DNA from: Hsuehochloa calcarea
Lineage: Eukaryota > Streptophyta > Magnoliopsida > Poales > Poaceae
DNA length: 64,000 nucleotides
NCBI GenBank assembly: GCA_036346395.1
Contig: JAYEVG010000047.1
Location: 310,001-374,000, forward strand
Direction: 5' to 3'
The notes under the pieces are model-generated. The model did not search any database. It had not been told where the DNA came from and was given only the letters and a program-made list of their open reading frames with translations. Shown piece by piece: positions 10,921 through 23,863 of this stretch. The position numbers and the translations under genes are program-made. The stretch's first letter is position 1; the number at the start of each line of letters is the position of its first letter.

Positions 10921-13900
10921 CATAGTGTCGGGACCCAAATATGCAAATCTGGACCCTCTGTGTATTCTGCACTAGTCCAGGATCACGCTAGTACACACAG
11001 TGTTAACATTGATGAAATATCACATCCATACAACGAATATAAGATTAAACGAGTACCTTTAAATAACAAATAACTGTTGGGACCTTACGGTCGAGTTTTA
11101 CATTTATTAAGCCATGCAAGGCTGACAATAAAGAAATAAACTGCAGCGGAAACGAAATAAACTCCGGTGGCTCCCATCAATTTACCACAGTAACCGATCG
11201 ATCAAGACCCTAACGCTCAACCTTCAGAGAACTCTTCTTCAAAAGCAAAGACGACTCCTCCACTTCATTGATTTGTTTAGCAAGAGTGAGTACACACCGT
11301 ATCGCAAGTCATACCACGTAATGCATTTATAGATGATGGCTTATTCCAAAGGAATGGCTTCGTGGTTATTTGCGAAATGCAACATTTGCAATTGAATACA
11401 AAATAATAGATTGAAAGCGTAATTCAAAACAAATAGACAATAATAAATTAACAATTGATTTCACAAAGGACACACAGTCTAAACAAGTTCTTTCACACAG
11501 CTGAACAAGTTATCTCACACAGCTGACCCTTCCCAATTGTTTAATGAAAAACTACCCCTCGTGTGAAATTCCCGAGCATGTCCATAACCGAGGACGCGGC
11601 TATTCGAATAGATTGGTTTAAACACTCTGCAGAGGTTGTACACTTTACCCACACGATGAAACCAACCGGATCAGAGTTGATCACAACAAAACCTTTCAGA
11701 GACTTCATCTCAAACAATGACACTCCTGGTGTGCTTTACTGCCGTCCAATTTGTACACACAGCCCTTGGAACGACACACACCATTGGGCGGGGATGCGCG
11801 AATCGTCCGCGATGTGACATATCACACCTCCAACCCATCACATAGCTTAAATACAACCTGAGTTGTCAATGTCAAGACTCCATAACTTACTAAGTCAGGC
11901 CCAGCCCATACTAGGCATGTGGTCGTACAGTAAGGCCCAGTTCAATGGCGCACAAAGTTAAGTCCTTCATTGACCAAGGCAAGACTTCCAATTTTAACCC
12001 AAATCACAAAGTTTAATAAGCACACAGCTCCACCATTCACACAGAATCCACCACTTGCCTCAGTCTAAATCTTTTCCCACCCTGTTGATTAAGTGCAACA
12101 CATGCCATCAACGAGTAACAGCACACAGCACACACAGTTTCATCACACAGTTTCATAATCACTTAGTCAAGTTTATAATTGCGACTCAGATGAAATGATG
12201 ACTCGTGGCATGGTTAAGCAGTCTAATCGTATCTAACCAACCCACGTTGGTGCTACGATAATACCAACTAATAATTAATCAACCTAGGGTGACAAAAGAT
12301 CATGGCATATAATAGACAAGGTGGCATAACAATTTGGATTAATAACTACACCCAAAAGCATTTAAATAAATACTTGAAATAGAATGCAATACATTGAAAC
12401 AAAGTATTTTGAAAACTGGGTTCAAAATGATCAAAGGTATAACTTGCCTTGGAATAGATCTAGATATTGGTCTTGGTCTTGAGGTGCTCCTTCTTCTCGC
12501 AAAATTCCCAAGTATCGACGTCTACTCAAAACGAGACAAAAGAAATAAAACAAATAAATAACAGAGGCAAAACAAACTCCAAAAATCAAATAAAATTCAC
12601 CATTAAATAGATCTTAATTTTATATGAATTTACAAATTTGAATGGGCTCAATTGGACTTCGGATGCAAAAGATATGGGCTTTGAAGATTTGAAAATCAAT
12701 TAAACCCTAATTTGGATTTTATTGAATTTCCGAATTATTTTTATAAAGGAAAATCGAATTATTGCGCAATGCTTGCGTCCACCGAGAATTTCGGAAAAGG
12801 AATTAAATTTAAATTAAAAGCGACGGGTGGGACCCATCGACCTCTTCACCACGGTGGACCAAATCCACCGAGCCGAGGTGAGGTGGCGGTGGGCGGCCCA
12901 CGCGGCACCGACGCGGCACACGCAGCGCCACCTCGGCCGATCTTGCGCATCGTGGTGGTGACACGCCGCCACGTCCACGGAGGGTGAACAGAGGAGGGCT
13001 CGCCGATGACCTTACCGGCGGCGGCGACGGCGAACGGCGACGAGTCAGTGGCGGCAAGGTAGCAAAATGGGACCCTGGAGGCACGGCGAAGCTGTTGGGG
13101 GTGGTGGCCGGGCTCGGGCGGCGATGAATCACCGGCGACGGCGAAGGAGGCGGCGGCGGTGACGAGGGCGGTTGTCTGACGGCGCAACGGCGAAGGAGGG
13201 CTCCCGGGCGAGGGCGAAGGCGGCACGTGAAGTCGAGCACGCGCACACAATGGCGGTGGTTGCACGTCCGTGGAAGTCTGGCGGCGGAATTCCTCGGCGA
13301 CGAGTCTTCGGCCGAGCTTCAATCTTCGGTGAATGCGGCGCCGAGAAGACGAGGGAGGGGGCGGCGCCTTAGGGCTTCGGTGGAGGGAGACGGGGCGGAG
13401 CTTTGGGTACGAGGCTCGGCCTTAAATAGGCGGGATCGAGGGCGAATCTGCGGCGAAAACGGCGGCGGCGGTTGCGGACGTGCGGAGCTCGGACTCCCGA
13501 GTTCTTCTCGAAGACGAAGGTGACGTGGCGAAGCGGGGTCCACCGGTCAGCGGGCGAAAAACGGGCGCGGCCAAGCTTCAGGGGCCACCAAAGAAGCAGA
13601 GCGAGGTGAGCGGTTGCGGTAGCGGCGATGGGAACCGATGGTCGAGAGTGGAGCGCAAGTGAGCAGTATGAGCGGCCGATGAGACACGCGGCGCCCATCC
13701 GAAGCGGGAAGGCGCGGCGGGAAGTCGGGCCGAGAAGAGTGGGGCTGCGCGAGAATAGTGTTGGGCTTCGGCCCAACACTGTTCCGAAGGGTTTTCTATT
13801 GATTTTTCTTTTAAATAAATCCAGAAAATGCAAATAGCAATTAGAAAATAGCAAATGACTTTGGAAAAATTCCAGAAAATTCTGTAAAATATATCCAAGC

Positions 13901-14088
13901 ATATAGAATCTAAATAAAATAGTTTTGACAATTGTTGATGTTGGGATTAAGCACATTAAATCAATTTGTTCTAAAAGTCCATATTAAGCTTTTTAATTTA
14001 ATATTCAAATAAATCCAAATGATGAATTTTCCTGCTACCACTATTTAAAAGATTTTCAAAGCTCTGAAATTTGGGATGTTACACATAG
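10921..14088 (-). mobile_element. Solo LTR A (Gypsy-type, minus orientation) with 5-bp duplication catag
   Basis: The insert 10926-14083 begins TGTCGGGACC and ends GGGATGTTACA, the TG...CA boundaries of an LTR. It is flanked by catag at 10921-10925 and 14084-14088. Read on the minus strand it starts TGTAACATCCC, like solo LTRs B, C and D. At 3158 bp it is a whole LTR without internal domain or partner, so a solo LTR left by LTR-LTR recombination. A GC-rich block at 12840-13740 corresponds to the GC-rich leader blocks of the other copies. Open frames there are shadows. Confidence 0.85.
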
Positions 14089-14510
14089 TGTAGCTTGTTT
14101 CAAGCAGAAGTGGCCTTCAGAACCAACATTGGTGGTTTTAGATATAAGCCGTTGTATTGAGCTTTGGGCTAAATTGTAGAAGGAGGTCGATCAGGATCTG
14201 CTCATCAAGGGCTCTAAGGTGTTGAACCAAGTGGCACTAGAGATTTTTCGGGCGAGAAAATGATGGACACCATGGATCGAGAAGCTGGAGGATGGGCTTG
14301 GATCTGGTGCCAGATGAACTGGGTGACGCTTGCTGAATTCTGTCAAATAGTTGGCTAGTGATCCGTTGTTATTTTGTCTTATTTTGTCTCAAAAAAACCT
14401 TGCCTGTAATCACTTGGTAGTGTGTTTTGTTTCCATTTGGAATGGTTGTGAACTTCTGTAATCTAGTTTCTTTTAATAGAAACAGGGGAGACCTCTTGTC
14501 AAGAAAAAAT
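14089..14510 (+). pseudogene. LINE, second part: ORF2 C-terminus and 3' tail
   Basis: The reading broken at 10920 continues here: the segment WSIWRVHS before the LTR joins a KQKWPSEPTLVV-type segment after it. A 3' UTR follows, containing aacaggggagacc, and it ends in a short A-rich tail at 14501-14509, as LINE copies do. One target duplication copy (14084-14088) is shared with the LTR entry. Confidence 0.7.
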
Positions 14511-15640
14511 ACAGGCAAACTATACATGCATGCCTCATGGCTTAAACCAGTACTTAATTAAACCCTATAAGTAGTTACAACCTCCACCAGCACCTCGCTA
14601 CGAACATGGCTAAAACAAGTGATGCCTGCTGTCGACTTTTCTATAGAGCAATACTTAGTTTTGATTATTATCTTCATGCATGTTAGTATCTGTGCGAGGT
14701 AAAAATTAAGTTTGGGAAGTGTTGTGTTCGGAAAGTTTGGAATCAAAGAATAACTTGGTCTATCGAGATAATAAGTATAGGAGTAACTTGCTCTTATGTT
14801 CATTCTCCCATAATGCACATATTTGCAGTAGTTAAAGGCCAATGTCATGTGGGGCCAGGTGTACCACCGGAGCCATATAAGGGCACAGCCCGGCCGGCGG
14901 CAACCTAGGGCCCGCACCCTTTCTTTGCTTACAAGATAGAAAGATTAGAGTAAGACCCTTATGATGTCTTTAAATATTAGATTCAGATCATTTTGATATC
15001 CTATCTCTTTATTTGGAAATCTATAATTGTAAGACTCTATTTAAAGGAGAGTAGAGGATGGAATAAAGCAAGCAATATTAGTATCTCTAATCTTCCTCCG
15101 CTAGCCCCCGCCCCCCCTCTCTGGACGAGCATCCATCCTCCTCCCTACGCCGCACCACCCCCTCCTCCGTGCGCAGCACCCCCAATCCACCCCACGGCTC
15201 ACAGGCGCAAGCCCAGGCCTAAACCTCCCATGACACACTCATGTCCTTTAACATCCCAAAATCCATATTATGGGAATGTATAATAAAAATGCATTGGGAA
15301 AACACATTGATCATTTTGCACATGAAAATCTACCCATATTTGAAAATTAAATTTTTGTTTAAAAGCAAATCATGAAATACAAACAAACATGCACTTAAAA
15401 TAAATTAGATTAAAAAATAAAAATAATAGGTGAGAGAATTATCTTGGGAATAATCTCCCAGTAAAAATTTATTAAACAACTTATGTGAAACTTTGTTAGG
15501 AATAACAAATACAAGTACATAAAAACAAAAATTTGTAAGAATTTAAGAGAAAATCACAGAAGATATAAACTTTTAAATACTTTACAAAAGTGACTAAATT
15601 AGGTCAGGTGCTGTTGAAGATTAAAATATTCATATATTAT
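14511..15640. other. Intergenic sequence, no gene recognised
   Basis: Mostly AT-rich sequence. A short C-rich island at 15095-15230 has a Pro-rich open frame of 96 codons (14993-15283, + strand), which I regard as chance. The fragment 14560-14900 has a minus-strand frame without a recognisable domain. Confidence 0.4.
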
Positions 15641-16370
15641 CTTAATATATGATAAAGACCATACGTCTTCATGGTCGTAACTTCTAAGACCACCGACCTA
15701 ACTGGTCGTAGGTATTACAGAAGTTATATAATGAATACCCTGGTCGGACAAAGTTCCAAGCCTAGTCCACGACCAGGTGAGTGCTCGTAAAGCTATGAAC
15801 AGACGTTTAGGTCAAGTCTCCGACCACGCCACTCGCTATGTGATGAATGAACCACGTGTTTCATGTTCCACATAATACAACACTATTACGGCTAATGATT
15901 TAACGTCTCCTAAATCATTAACCGCAGAACAGTTGACGTTTTCACCAACCGCCTTTACAGTTAGTGGAATCGCCAAACTGCCGTCTCTTCCCGACCAGGT
16001 GCGTCGCTCCCCAACGGATGTCTCTTCATGGGATAACTGCCACCGCTTCATCAACTATTTAAGGAGGGTCATGGAAGGACGGAAGGAGAGAGAGGACACG
16101 GGGTACAACATAGACAAAGATAAGGTAAGACATCAAGCAAGATATAGCAAAGTGTTGTGTTTTTAGATACTCCCAGTGTTTGTAATTGCGAGTTCATAGC
16201 AATAAAGAGCAAGTTAGATCCACTCCCAGAAGTCACGCACATTTTTCCTCTTTTCATTTATATATTCATAAGATCGGCGATTTGATCGTCGACAGGTGCC
16301 CTCACAAAAAAATTATAAAATTTCGAGATCGTTTGCTAAGTGTAAAATTCGGCAAACAACGTACTTAGTA
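15640..16370. mobile_element. LTR-like remnant
   Basis: The words tggtcgtaa, ctggtcgtagg and gaccaggtg recur here. A TATA-like ctatttaagg at about 16055 is followed by a purine-rich leader and a spliced-leader-like aaggtaagac. This arrangement is typical of an LTR U3-R-U5. No paired LTR, clear ends or target duplication were found. Confidence 0.35.
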
Positions 16371-18510
16371 GTTAAACCCAAAACCCTGACCTAATTCATC
16401 TCTCCCTCTCTTGCTAGTGGGCCCGCTAGCAGGCGTTGTCTTCCACCTTGGCTCGACCTTGCCAGCTAACGCTCGCGAGTGAGTCGCCGCACGCCTGCGG
16501 TTTCGCCACACCGCCCTGGTTTTCGCCGTCCAACCACCTCCGTCACCTCCCCGTCACCTCCGCTCGCCCATGCCTGTCCTCTCCTCACCCATCCCTACCC
16601 ATGGTCACCTCGGTGCATCCGAGCGCATCACCAACCTTGCCCATGGTCACACGCCTCTCCCTCGTGTTCCTCCGCCCCTCTGCCTATAAGAAGCCACCCC
16701 GAGCTTCCTCTCTCTGTCTTTCCTCATCACTCCGCTCATTCCCTCTCCTTTTCTCCTCCTCTATTAAGCTCAAACACCCGGAGAGCCCGAGCTCTACTTC
16801 GGCTGCCACGCCACCACTGCCATTCCCACCATTTTAGAGGGTTTCTTCTCACGCTATCTGGGTCATCTCATGTTCCAGAACACCAGTAATCTTTCCCCTC
16901 ATTTAATTGCACTTTTTATTCACAGGAACACGCTCCAGCCTGCTTCTTCCACATCTCTGGTCATTTCTACCACCGTGGTTGCCACCGGAGCTACACCACA
17001 CCTTGGACTGATTCTCTACACCAGGAGCATCTCTAGGACATCCTCGAGCTTCCTCGAGCTCCAACTTCGCCTCCAACGCCTCCTCCATGTGAAGCTCCAC
17101 AGCGTTGCCTCGGTTCACCATCGCGGGCCTTTTCCGAGCTTCCATGAAACCCCTTTTTGCTTCTGGTTAGGTCCTAGAGACATGTAATAGCTCATGCACG
17201 TGTTTGTTAGTTGGAAGCATTGACGGTTTGGTTGTTGGCTTGTAGACGTAGCATAGCCGCTGCTCATCTCCGGTGTGTTGTAGCGTCGGGCCACCCCAGC
17301 CCTCGCCGTCAGTGAGATCAGGTGCGCAAGTGCACGGGTAACCCATTTTGTGCATTCCCCAGCACCGCCATGCACCATCGCTCTGGCGACGAGCGTGGCC
17401 GCGAGCGCAGCTGTGAGCGAACGGGTGTTGCTCTGTGCTGTCCGAAGTAGACATGCACTGTAGCAACACCATTAACTCACGTAATCCCTGTCGTTAGGAC
17501 AAAACAATGTTTAAATGATTAGTTAATGAATTCTTGAGTCACTCACATGTGGGACCAAGCCAAAAGATTAAAGAAAATCCAATTCAAAACATTATTCTAA
17601 ATGAGTCACTAACATGCGGATCCCGCCACTTAAGTGCACAGTGAACGCCTCAATGAACCCATGCACTGCGCTCTTTGACTTGCGGTCTACGCACTGTTCG
17701 GTGAACCAAGTCGCTGACAAATGGACCCTACACGTCGGAATAAAGAAAAATAAGAAGGAAATGTAAAGTACGCTTTAGTTTTGAGGAAATATGCTTTCTC
17801 TATATGGAAAGTGTAAACCTTAGTAAGTCCAGAGGAGAATATGCTTTCCATAAGGAAAGCGTAAACGTCAATAGAATGTTCAAGAGAATACGCTTTCTCT
17901 GTTGGAAAGTGTATTTCTCTTTTTCTCTGGAATTTCCAAACAGAGCTAAGCTAAAACCATAATAACTTATGCATAAAACTCCAAATTGAATTCTTTTTTG
18001 ATTCTAAATTCATATAAAATCATGCTCTACCATAATATGTAAAAATATTTTAATTTTGTCACAATTGAATTTATTGGTGTTATTTAATTCGTTTCTGACT
18101 CTTTTTGAATTAGACGTTGACTGCTCGAGCGATTATTTTGACCACCAACCATCTATATAATTAGAACAGCAAGAGCAAGAAAAGCACCTCCTTTGATCAT
18201 GTTGATCCTACTATTTTACTTACTGTACTTTGTTTTGCAAATTCTATTATGCACACGCATATATTTGTATGAAAAATACTATGTTTGGGAAGTCAGTAGT
18301 CGTAAATCCTATTTGATACATATATCTCATTGAAAAGTTGATGTCTTACTGTTGCACCCATTAGGTTATGGGTTAGACAATATATAATATAATTTGGAAA
18401 TTTTGACTACGATTATAGCACAACGGCTGCTAGAACGATAGTTTTTCTATATAAAAAAAATATTAAAAGGACAATATGATAAAAATAAAATTGGGATTTT
18501 TATGAAAAAT
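16370..18510 (+). mobile_element. Gypsy-type LTR remnant, probably plus orientation
   Basis: A GC-rich block (16430-17480) is followed by an AT-rich block with a phrase like the aaactccaaattgaatt found after the GC-rich block of LTRs B and D. The block order matches those LTRs, so this is read as a degraded relative. The right edge meets the truncated LTR at 18515. Open frames in the GC-rich block lack domains. Confidence 0.35.
17788..17916. repeat. Triplicated 30-bp foldback unit at 50-bp spacing
   Basis: Three copies of the form gaatatgctttc...ggaaagcgtaaac occur at 17788-17818, 17837-17866 and 17886-17916. Each is an imperfect inverted repeat. The regular spacing of about 49-50 bp suggests tandem amplification inside the LTR remnant. 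Confidence 0.7.
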
Positions 18511-18514
18511 GTTC

Positions 18515-19187
18515 AAAGGGGTGTGGACGATGGCATGGGCATGGAGATACTGTGGGTGGCCGGGCAAAACTGGGGCTGCGAGCTGCGCTGGCGCCAATGC
18601 GCTTCGTCTCGTGTCCACGGCAGAGAGGGAGGCTGGCATAGAGTTGAGATGTTGCGTGGAACTGAACACTGCACGTGGGACCCACTGGTCGGTGAGGGGA
18701 AAGAAAATCCAGTTTATCAGATTTTGCAAAAAGGATGAGAGAATTAGGTAATTATTTGACATAGAAATATAGCTCAAAAAATTCTAGAAATTTTAGGGAG
18801 GGCTTTTGACATAATGTAAGCTTTTATGTAAATGTTTCAGAATTTTATGTTCTTTGTAAATTTCTCAACAATTCTTTTAAGTTCCTGTTTGTATGCATTG
18901 TTATTATTCTATTTGAGAAAAAGTTGTAAAAACATATTTTAAATATTTCCCACTTTGTTTACCGAATCATTATACCAAGTTTGGATTTTTTATATCATCT
19001 TTTGTTTTAATTCATTTTATCCTTAATTAGTTTTGTAGTTCCATAAATAGATTCTTAACTTTCTTTATTGGACAAAAGGCTTTGCAATAAAATCGTAAAA
19101 GAAAATATCAACAAAATCAATGAAAAGTTTTTTAAAAATTACATTTTTATACATTTGAAACATAAACCCAAATTTTGGGCTGTTACA
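18515..19187 (-). mobile_element. Truncated 3' LTR of Gypsy element E
   Basis: This segment matches 22887-23551 along its full length and ends GGGCTGTTACA. In minus orientation it is the first 670 bp of the LTR. The rest of the LTR, equivalent to 21939-22886, is absent: homology breaks near 18512. Confidence 0.8.
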
Positions 19188-21938
19188 GACCTACTCCTTA
19201 TAGAGAATCTCGTCCCCGAGATTCCGGTAGAATGGACGGTAAGGAGATGGGACAAGGAGGAAGGGTAAAGTAGCATGAGATACCGATGCGGTTTTTTGTT
19301 AGTGCGAGATCCCCAACAGCTGGCAAGCTTGGTTGTTGTAGTTGTGGCCTTCCCATGTGCATCTTTTAGTCGACTGAATGGAGTCGTGGCACGATGTGTC
19401 GGAAGTGTCCTTAGTTCAAGAAAGAAAAGGTTAAACAAAGCAATGAGAAGAAAAAGGTGTCATCAACACCATGTTACTTTGTCAGGATCTCTCAGCTCTA
19501 TCTTCAAGGAAATCAAGACAATGATGAAAGGAAGAAAACTTGCATGGAAGTAGGTTAAGGATACAGAAAGGATCGACAAGGTAGAGAAATAGGGAAATAT
19601 GGCTCGAAGGCGATCTTTTCGTTCCCGCGTAGCTTTGTTTTCTGTGTGGTTGCTCCACTTGACTTGTAACATCTTGATCGCATGGCTGTAGGTGTGTTTT
19701 ATGGTTTTGTCTAGAAGTTGAATCAGGTGTTTCCGATAAGAAGGTTTTGGTTGGAGGTCAATGCTCTCCAACTGAGTGAGTTCAGTGGGGGTTTGAAAAC
19801 AATTCTTGAGATGCGATACATGGAAGACATTGTGCACATCCGAAAGTTGAGGTGGCAACTCTAACTGGCATGCTACCTCGCTTTTCCTTGCGAGAATTCG
19901 GTATGGACTAATATACCGAGGTGCTAGCTTCCCATGGGTTTGAAAAAGGCGGATACCTCGTAGGGGTGAGACTTTGAGATAAACGAAATTGTTTACTTCA
20001 AAGCTCAGCTCTGTGGAGTGGATGTCATCAACGTCGAGAAGGTCGATTGCCGATGCAAGGGTCAGCGGAAGAGTTCGCATGAACTAGCCCATCCTGTACG
20101 ATGGTTGGTTGGTAGCAGCTCTGTTAACTCAGCAAAGCGAGGCCGAGAGCAATGATATTCGCACCAACTATTGGAGCAGGAGAGTTGGTTTGTCACCCTT
20201 GCTCGATCATCGCCACCACTTGTGCCATGGCGGGAGGTAGTGGTAGAACATCAGGTCCTTTGGTGGACATAGGCTGAGTCTGCTCAGGTTGTGTCGATGT
20301 AGAAGGATGCAGCGAGTTAGGTTGCGAAGGCGTAGGGACTTTGCTTCCTGGTTGCTATAATCCAAAGACAGCTATTGTTGCCATGAACTAACGAACAGAG
20401 CGCGTTATCGCATCCTGATCTTACAAAATGCATGATCAGCAAACGTTCGCAAGATAAGAGGGAATGAGAATGAGTTGAGTGGGTCAGCAAAAATTATCAT
20501 CCCAACTAGTTTAACTTGTCTAACTGAAAATATGTATATTTTTAAACTTTAGGGCAGCACACATGAATTTTTAACATATGAGTCAAATATTATATGGTGC
20601 TCATGCCCGTTGTTTGATATTACAAAAGAGGGCAAATAAAACATCAGAAGTAGCATATCACAATAATTATACCGCAGGGTCATACGTCATTCTTATTCTA
20701 CCAACTGTCCCAAAATAGCTCATGCTCAGTCCTACAGGTGAGCTCCAGACTAACTACCTCAGTCTAGACGCCATGGTCGCATGGTGCGGCTCCTAAGGAC
20801 TCAGGGACAGCAAAGGGTGGAGTACTCTGGTACTCAGTCTCCTTATGCCCAGCGTGAGGGTGGCGGTGTCGCTGCACCATCTACGAAGACTCCTTTGTCC
20901 CCGAGCAAATGGCCATCACCCGATGGTTGTGACCAATTGCCGACATACGGGGACGTCGGGTACGGGATTGGAGACGGATGATGGGCTCTGGCAGCTCATG
21001 CTTCAGGCGTATGATAGTGACGTAAATCGCATCGTAGAGTGACATCAGGACCGTGGAGCCCCTCTCGTAATAACGGAAAGCGGGGTCTCCAATGTGTTAG
21101 CCCTGGATGAGCATTTGAGTGAGGTACTTAGTGGACGCCGCACTGGATGGAGTGCTGAAGACCATATACAGAGGTGTATGTAGCCACTCCACGTGTTGAA
21201 GCATTTCCCAAAAAGGGTGTGCTGCAGTTGTACCTCCTCGAAGGTACTAGTGTGGTATTGTGGTTCCCAAGAGGTGGACATCTATATGTTTAAGAAAAGA
21301 GAAGCTAGTGATTATGTGGCAAGAGACATGGATAAGAAGTGATGCTAGACAAGAAAAGAATTTTCCGCACAAGTCTTTATCCATTCTCTAGTTCATTTAA
21401 CTAATCCTTATAACTCATAATTAGGTATTACTACCCCTTGGTATTTATCTATGTAGACCTTTATAATATCAATCAATTAAACTCCAAATGAAGGTAGGAG
21501 AGGTTTAGAAGGATCTTACATCCCAAAAATTTCAGCAAGCTACATGTTCTGAAATTTTGGAAAAGAGAGACCTAGAGCAATATCCTTAGTAGTTCAAAGA
21601 GGAACTCTTCAAAATACTTCAAGAGGGATGTTTTAAATACTTTTTGAAAACATTTTAGATGTGTTTTAAAGTCCTAATAGTATTTAATTACATTTATTTT
21701 CATAGAGCATCTCTTCTCTCAAAACTAGAACTATTTTGAATAAGATGAGAAGAGAGGATCAAATATACACTTTAGGTAAGAAAAGAATGCTAAGAGGGAT
21801 AAGTTTAGCAAATATCTCTAAAATTTCAGAACCATTACTAAGGTTAAATTAGATTGCATTTTCATTTCTAAGTCCTAATCTATTAACCATCCTACCTAGG
21901 GCTTGTCCTACGATCGGTATGGCTCTAATACTATGCGT
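19188..21938 (-). mobile_element. Internal region of Gypsy element E, heavily deleted
   Basis: A purine-rich tract next to 19187 (minus-strand reading ends ataaggagtaggtc) serves as polypurine tract. Next to 21938 the minus-strand reading catagtattagagccata resembles the initiator-Met tRNA primer site. Between them only 2.75 kb remains where several kilobases of gag-pol would be expected. Gag-like fragments lie around 20110-20430. Protease, reverse transcriptase and RNase H are missing. Confidence 0.65.
19600..20080 (-). pseudogene. Gypsy integrase C-terminus with chromodomain-like end
   Basis: On the minus strand a frame reads VYLKVSPLRGIR, HGKLAPRYISPYRIL and SDVHNVFHVSHLK, then a YRKHLIQLLD...VKWSNHT stretch. 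This is the C-terminal integrase region and chromodomain-like tail of plant Gypsy chromoviruses. It is fused directly to gag-like sequence upstream, so it is a deletion derivative and not functional. Confidence 0.8.
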
Positions 21939-23551
21939 TGTCAGACCCCCGGGCGTGGAATACCCGAAGATCTTATGTGTATATTGTGCTAATCCTAGGA
22001 TTAATAACTAGCACACATATTCACAACATTTGCAATCACATCCATACAAACAAATACTAAAGTAAAGCAAAAGGTGTTCTATTTAATCTATTACAACAAC
22101 AATGACCGCCAAATAAAAGAAGTCATCGATTAAACAAAATAAATAGCAATGAAGACATAGTAATAGTAGCACAAGTCCAATGCATACCCATCCGATCCCG
22201 CAGTAACCGACAAGGAACAAGAACTAGGCGGACGTCATCAACCCTCTCAGTGCGGGGCAAAGAACTCGTGTCTGGCGTCGGTTGCTCTGCAAATTCTAAA
22301 CCAACAACAATAGCAAGATTGAGTACAATGCGTCTTGAGCAAGACTTGCGATGTATCACAAAATTTATATTAGATGCAAGTATATCAAAATGAATGGCTC
22401 TACTCTACAAGTTCTTTTACTCAAAGACATATTTATTTGCAATATTCATAAGTAGTAATTTGCAAATGAATTTTAAGAAGAGAGAGCGGGTGAGAGTTTG
22501 GGGTAGGTAAAGAGAGCTCATGTGATACTCATGGAGGGAGGAATTGAGCTACGGCTCAATGGAGGAGACGCGGTGCGGTGGTGGTTCCCTGGTGATGTAA
22601 GGCGTGCAAAGGATGTGGTCGACGGTGACAGGAGATCGCCGTAATGGTTGGAGGGCTTGGAGGTGGCTCATCTAGTCCATGAGTGGCATTCGGAGCTTTG
22701 CTCGATTGGGGCTCTGAGAAGAGGGGAAATGGAAATGGAGAAGCAGGGAAGTGAAGAAGGCGATGAGAGGTAGACATTGCTCGCCTTATATAGGGATGAG
22801 GCGTTGCATTCGCAGGAAGCCCAGGGCAAGAGGCGGAAAGCTCGGGCGCGGCGACAAGACATGGACGTGGCGACTGGGTGGCTAGGGCAAGGTGTGGATG
22901 GTGGCATGGGCATGGAGATACTATGGGCGGTAGGGCAAAACTGGGGCGGCGAGTGCTGGCGCTAATGCGCTTGGCGCATGTCCATGGCAGAGAACGAGGC
23001 TGTCATGGTGTTGAGCTGCTACGTGGATGATGAACACTGCACGTGGGACCCACTGGTCGGTGAGGGGAAAGAAATCTAGTTTTTCAGATTTTGCAAAAAA
23101 AAAAAGGCTGAGAGCATTAGGTAATTATTTGACATTGAAATATAGCTCGAAAAATTCTGAAAATTTTAGGGAGGGCTAATGACATAATGTAAGATTTTAT
23201 GTAAATTTTTTAGAATTTTATGTTCTCTGTAAATATCTCAAAAATTCTTTTAAGTTCCTATTTGTATGTATTGTTATTATTCTATTTGAGAAAAGTTTGT
23301 AAAAACATATTTTAAATATTTCCCACTTTGTTTACAGAATGATTATTCCAAGTTTGGATTTTTTTGTTTCAATTCATTTTGATCCTTAATTAGTTTGGTA
23401 TTTCCATAAATAGATTCTTAAATTTCTTTATTAGACAAAAAGCTTTGCAATAAAATCCAGAAAAGCAAATATCAAAAAAATCAATCAAAAGTTTTAAAAA
23501 GTTCACATTTTTATATATTTGAAACATAAGCCCAAATTTTGGGTTGTTACA
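21939..23551 (-). mobile_element. 5' LTR of Gypsy element E
   Basis: The 1613-bp segment starts TGTCAGACCCCCGGG and ends GGGTTGTTACA. Its last 665 bp repeat at 18515-19187. In minus orientation it is the 5' LTR, followed by the primer site near 21938. Bases after 23551 do not match those before 18515, consistent with loss of the 3' end of the element. Confidence 0.8.
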
Positions 23552-23863
23552 AAGGAGGCCAGACCTCTTTCGTGTCATGTCAGGTGCACCGACGGTCAGC
23601 ATTCTCAAACTTGACTCGACACGTACCAGACGTGCGTGCCACCGGGCCTCGAGCGGACAAAAAAAAATCGCCCAAGTCCCGTGTCTAGCCATGGATTGGC
23701 GGCGATGCAGCAGCGATAGATCAACTAGGTGCGAAGATTTGAGTTAAAATTTGGGGTGGGAGTGGTTGTCAACAATGACTACGATGCTCTGGCAGTTGGC
23801 ATTGGGAGGTGACCATGGTGATGGTGCTCACTGCTGGTGAGCTTTGTAGGCATTGTAACTATG
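23552..23863. other. Short unassigned stretch
   Basis: About 310 bp between Gypsy element E and the hAT element. No gene or repeat is recognised. Confidence 0.4.

Noticed and set aside
12809..13322. Minus-strand frames of 145-158 codons
   Set aside because: They lie inside the GC-rich block of solo LTR A and are low complexity.
16436..16889. Pro/Ser-rich + strand frames
   Set aside because: GC-rich leader-type sequence in LTR debris; no domain or splice support.
21939..23551. Treating this LTR as a solo LTR
   Set aside because: No 5-bp duplication flanks it; a matching LTR part lies at 18515-19187 with primer and polypurine sites between them.
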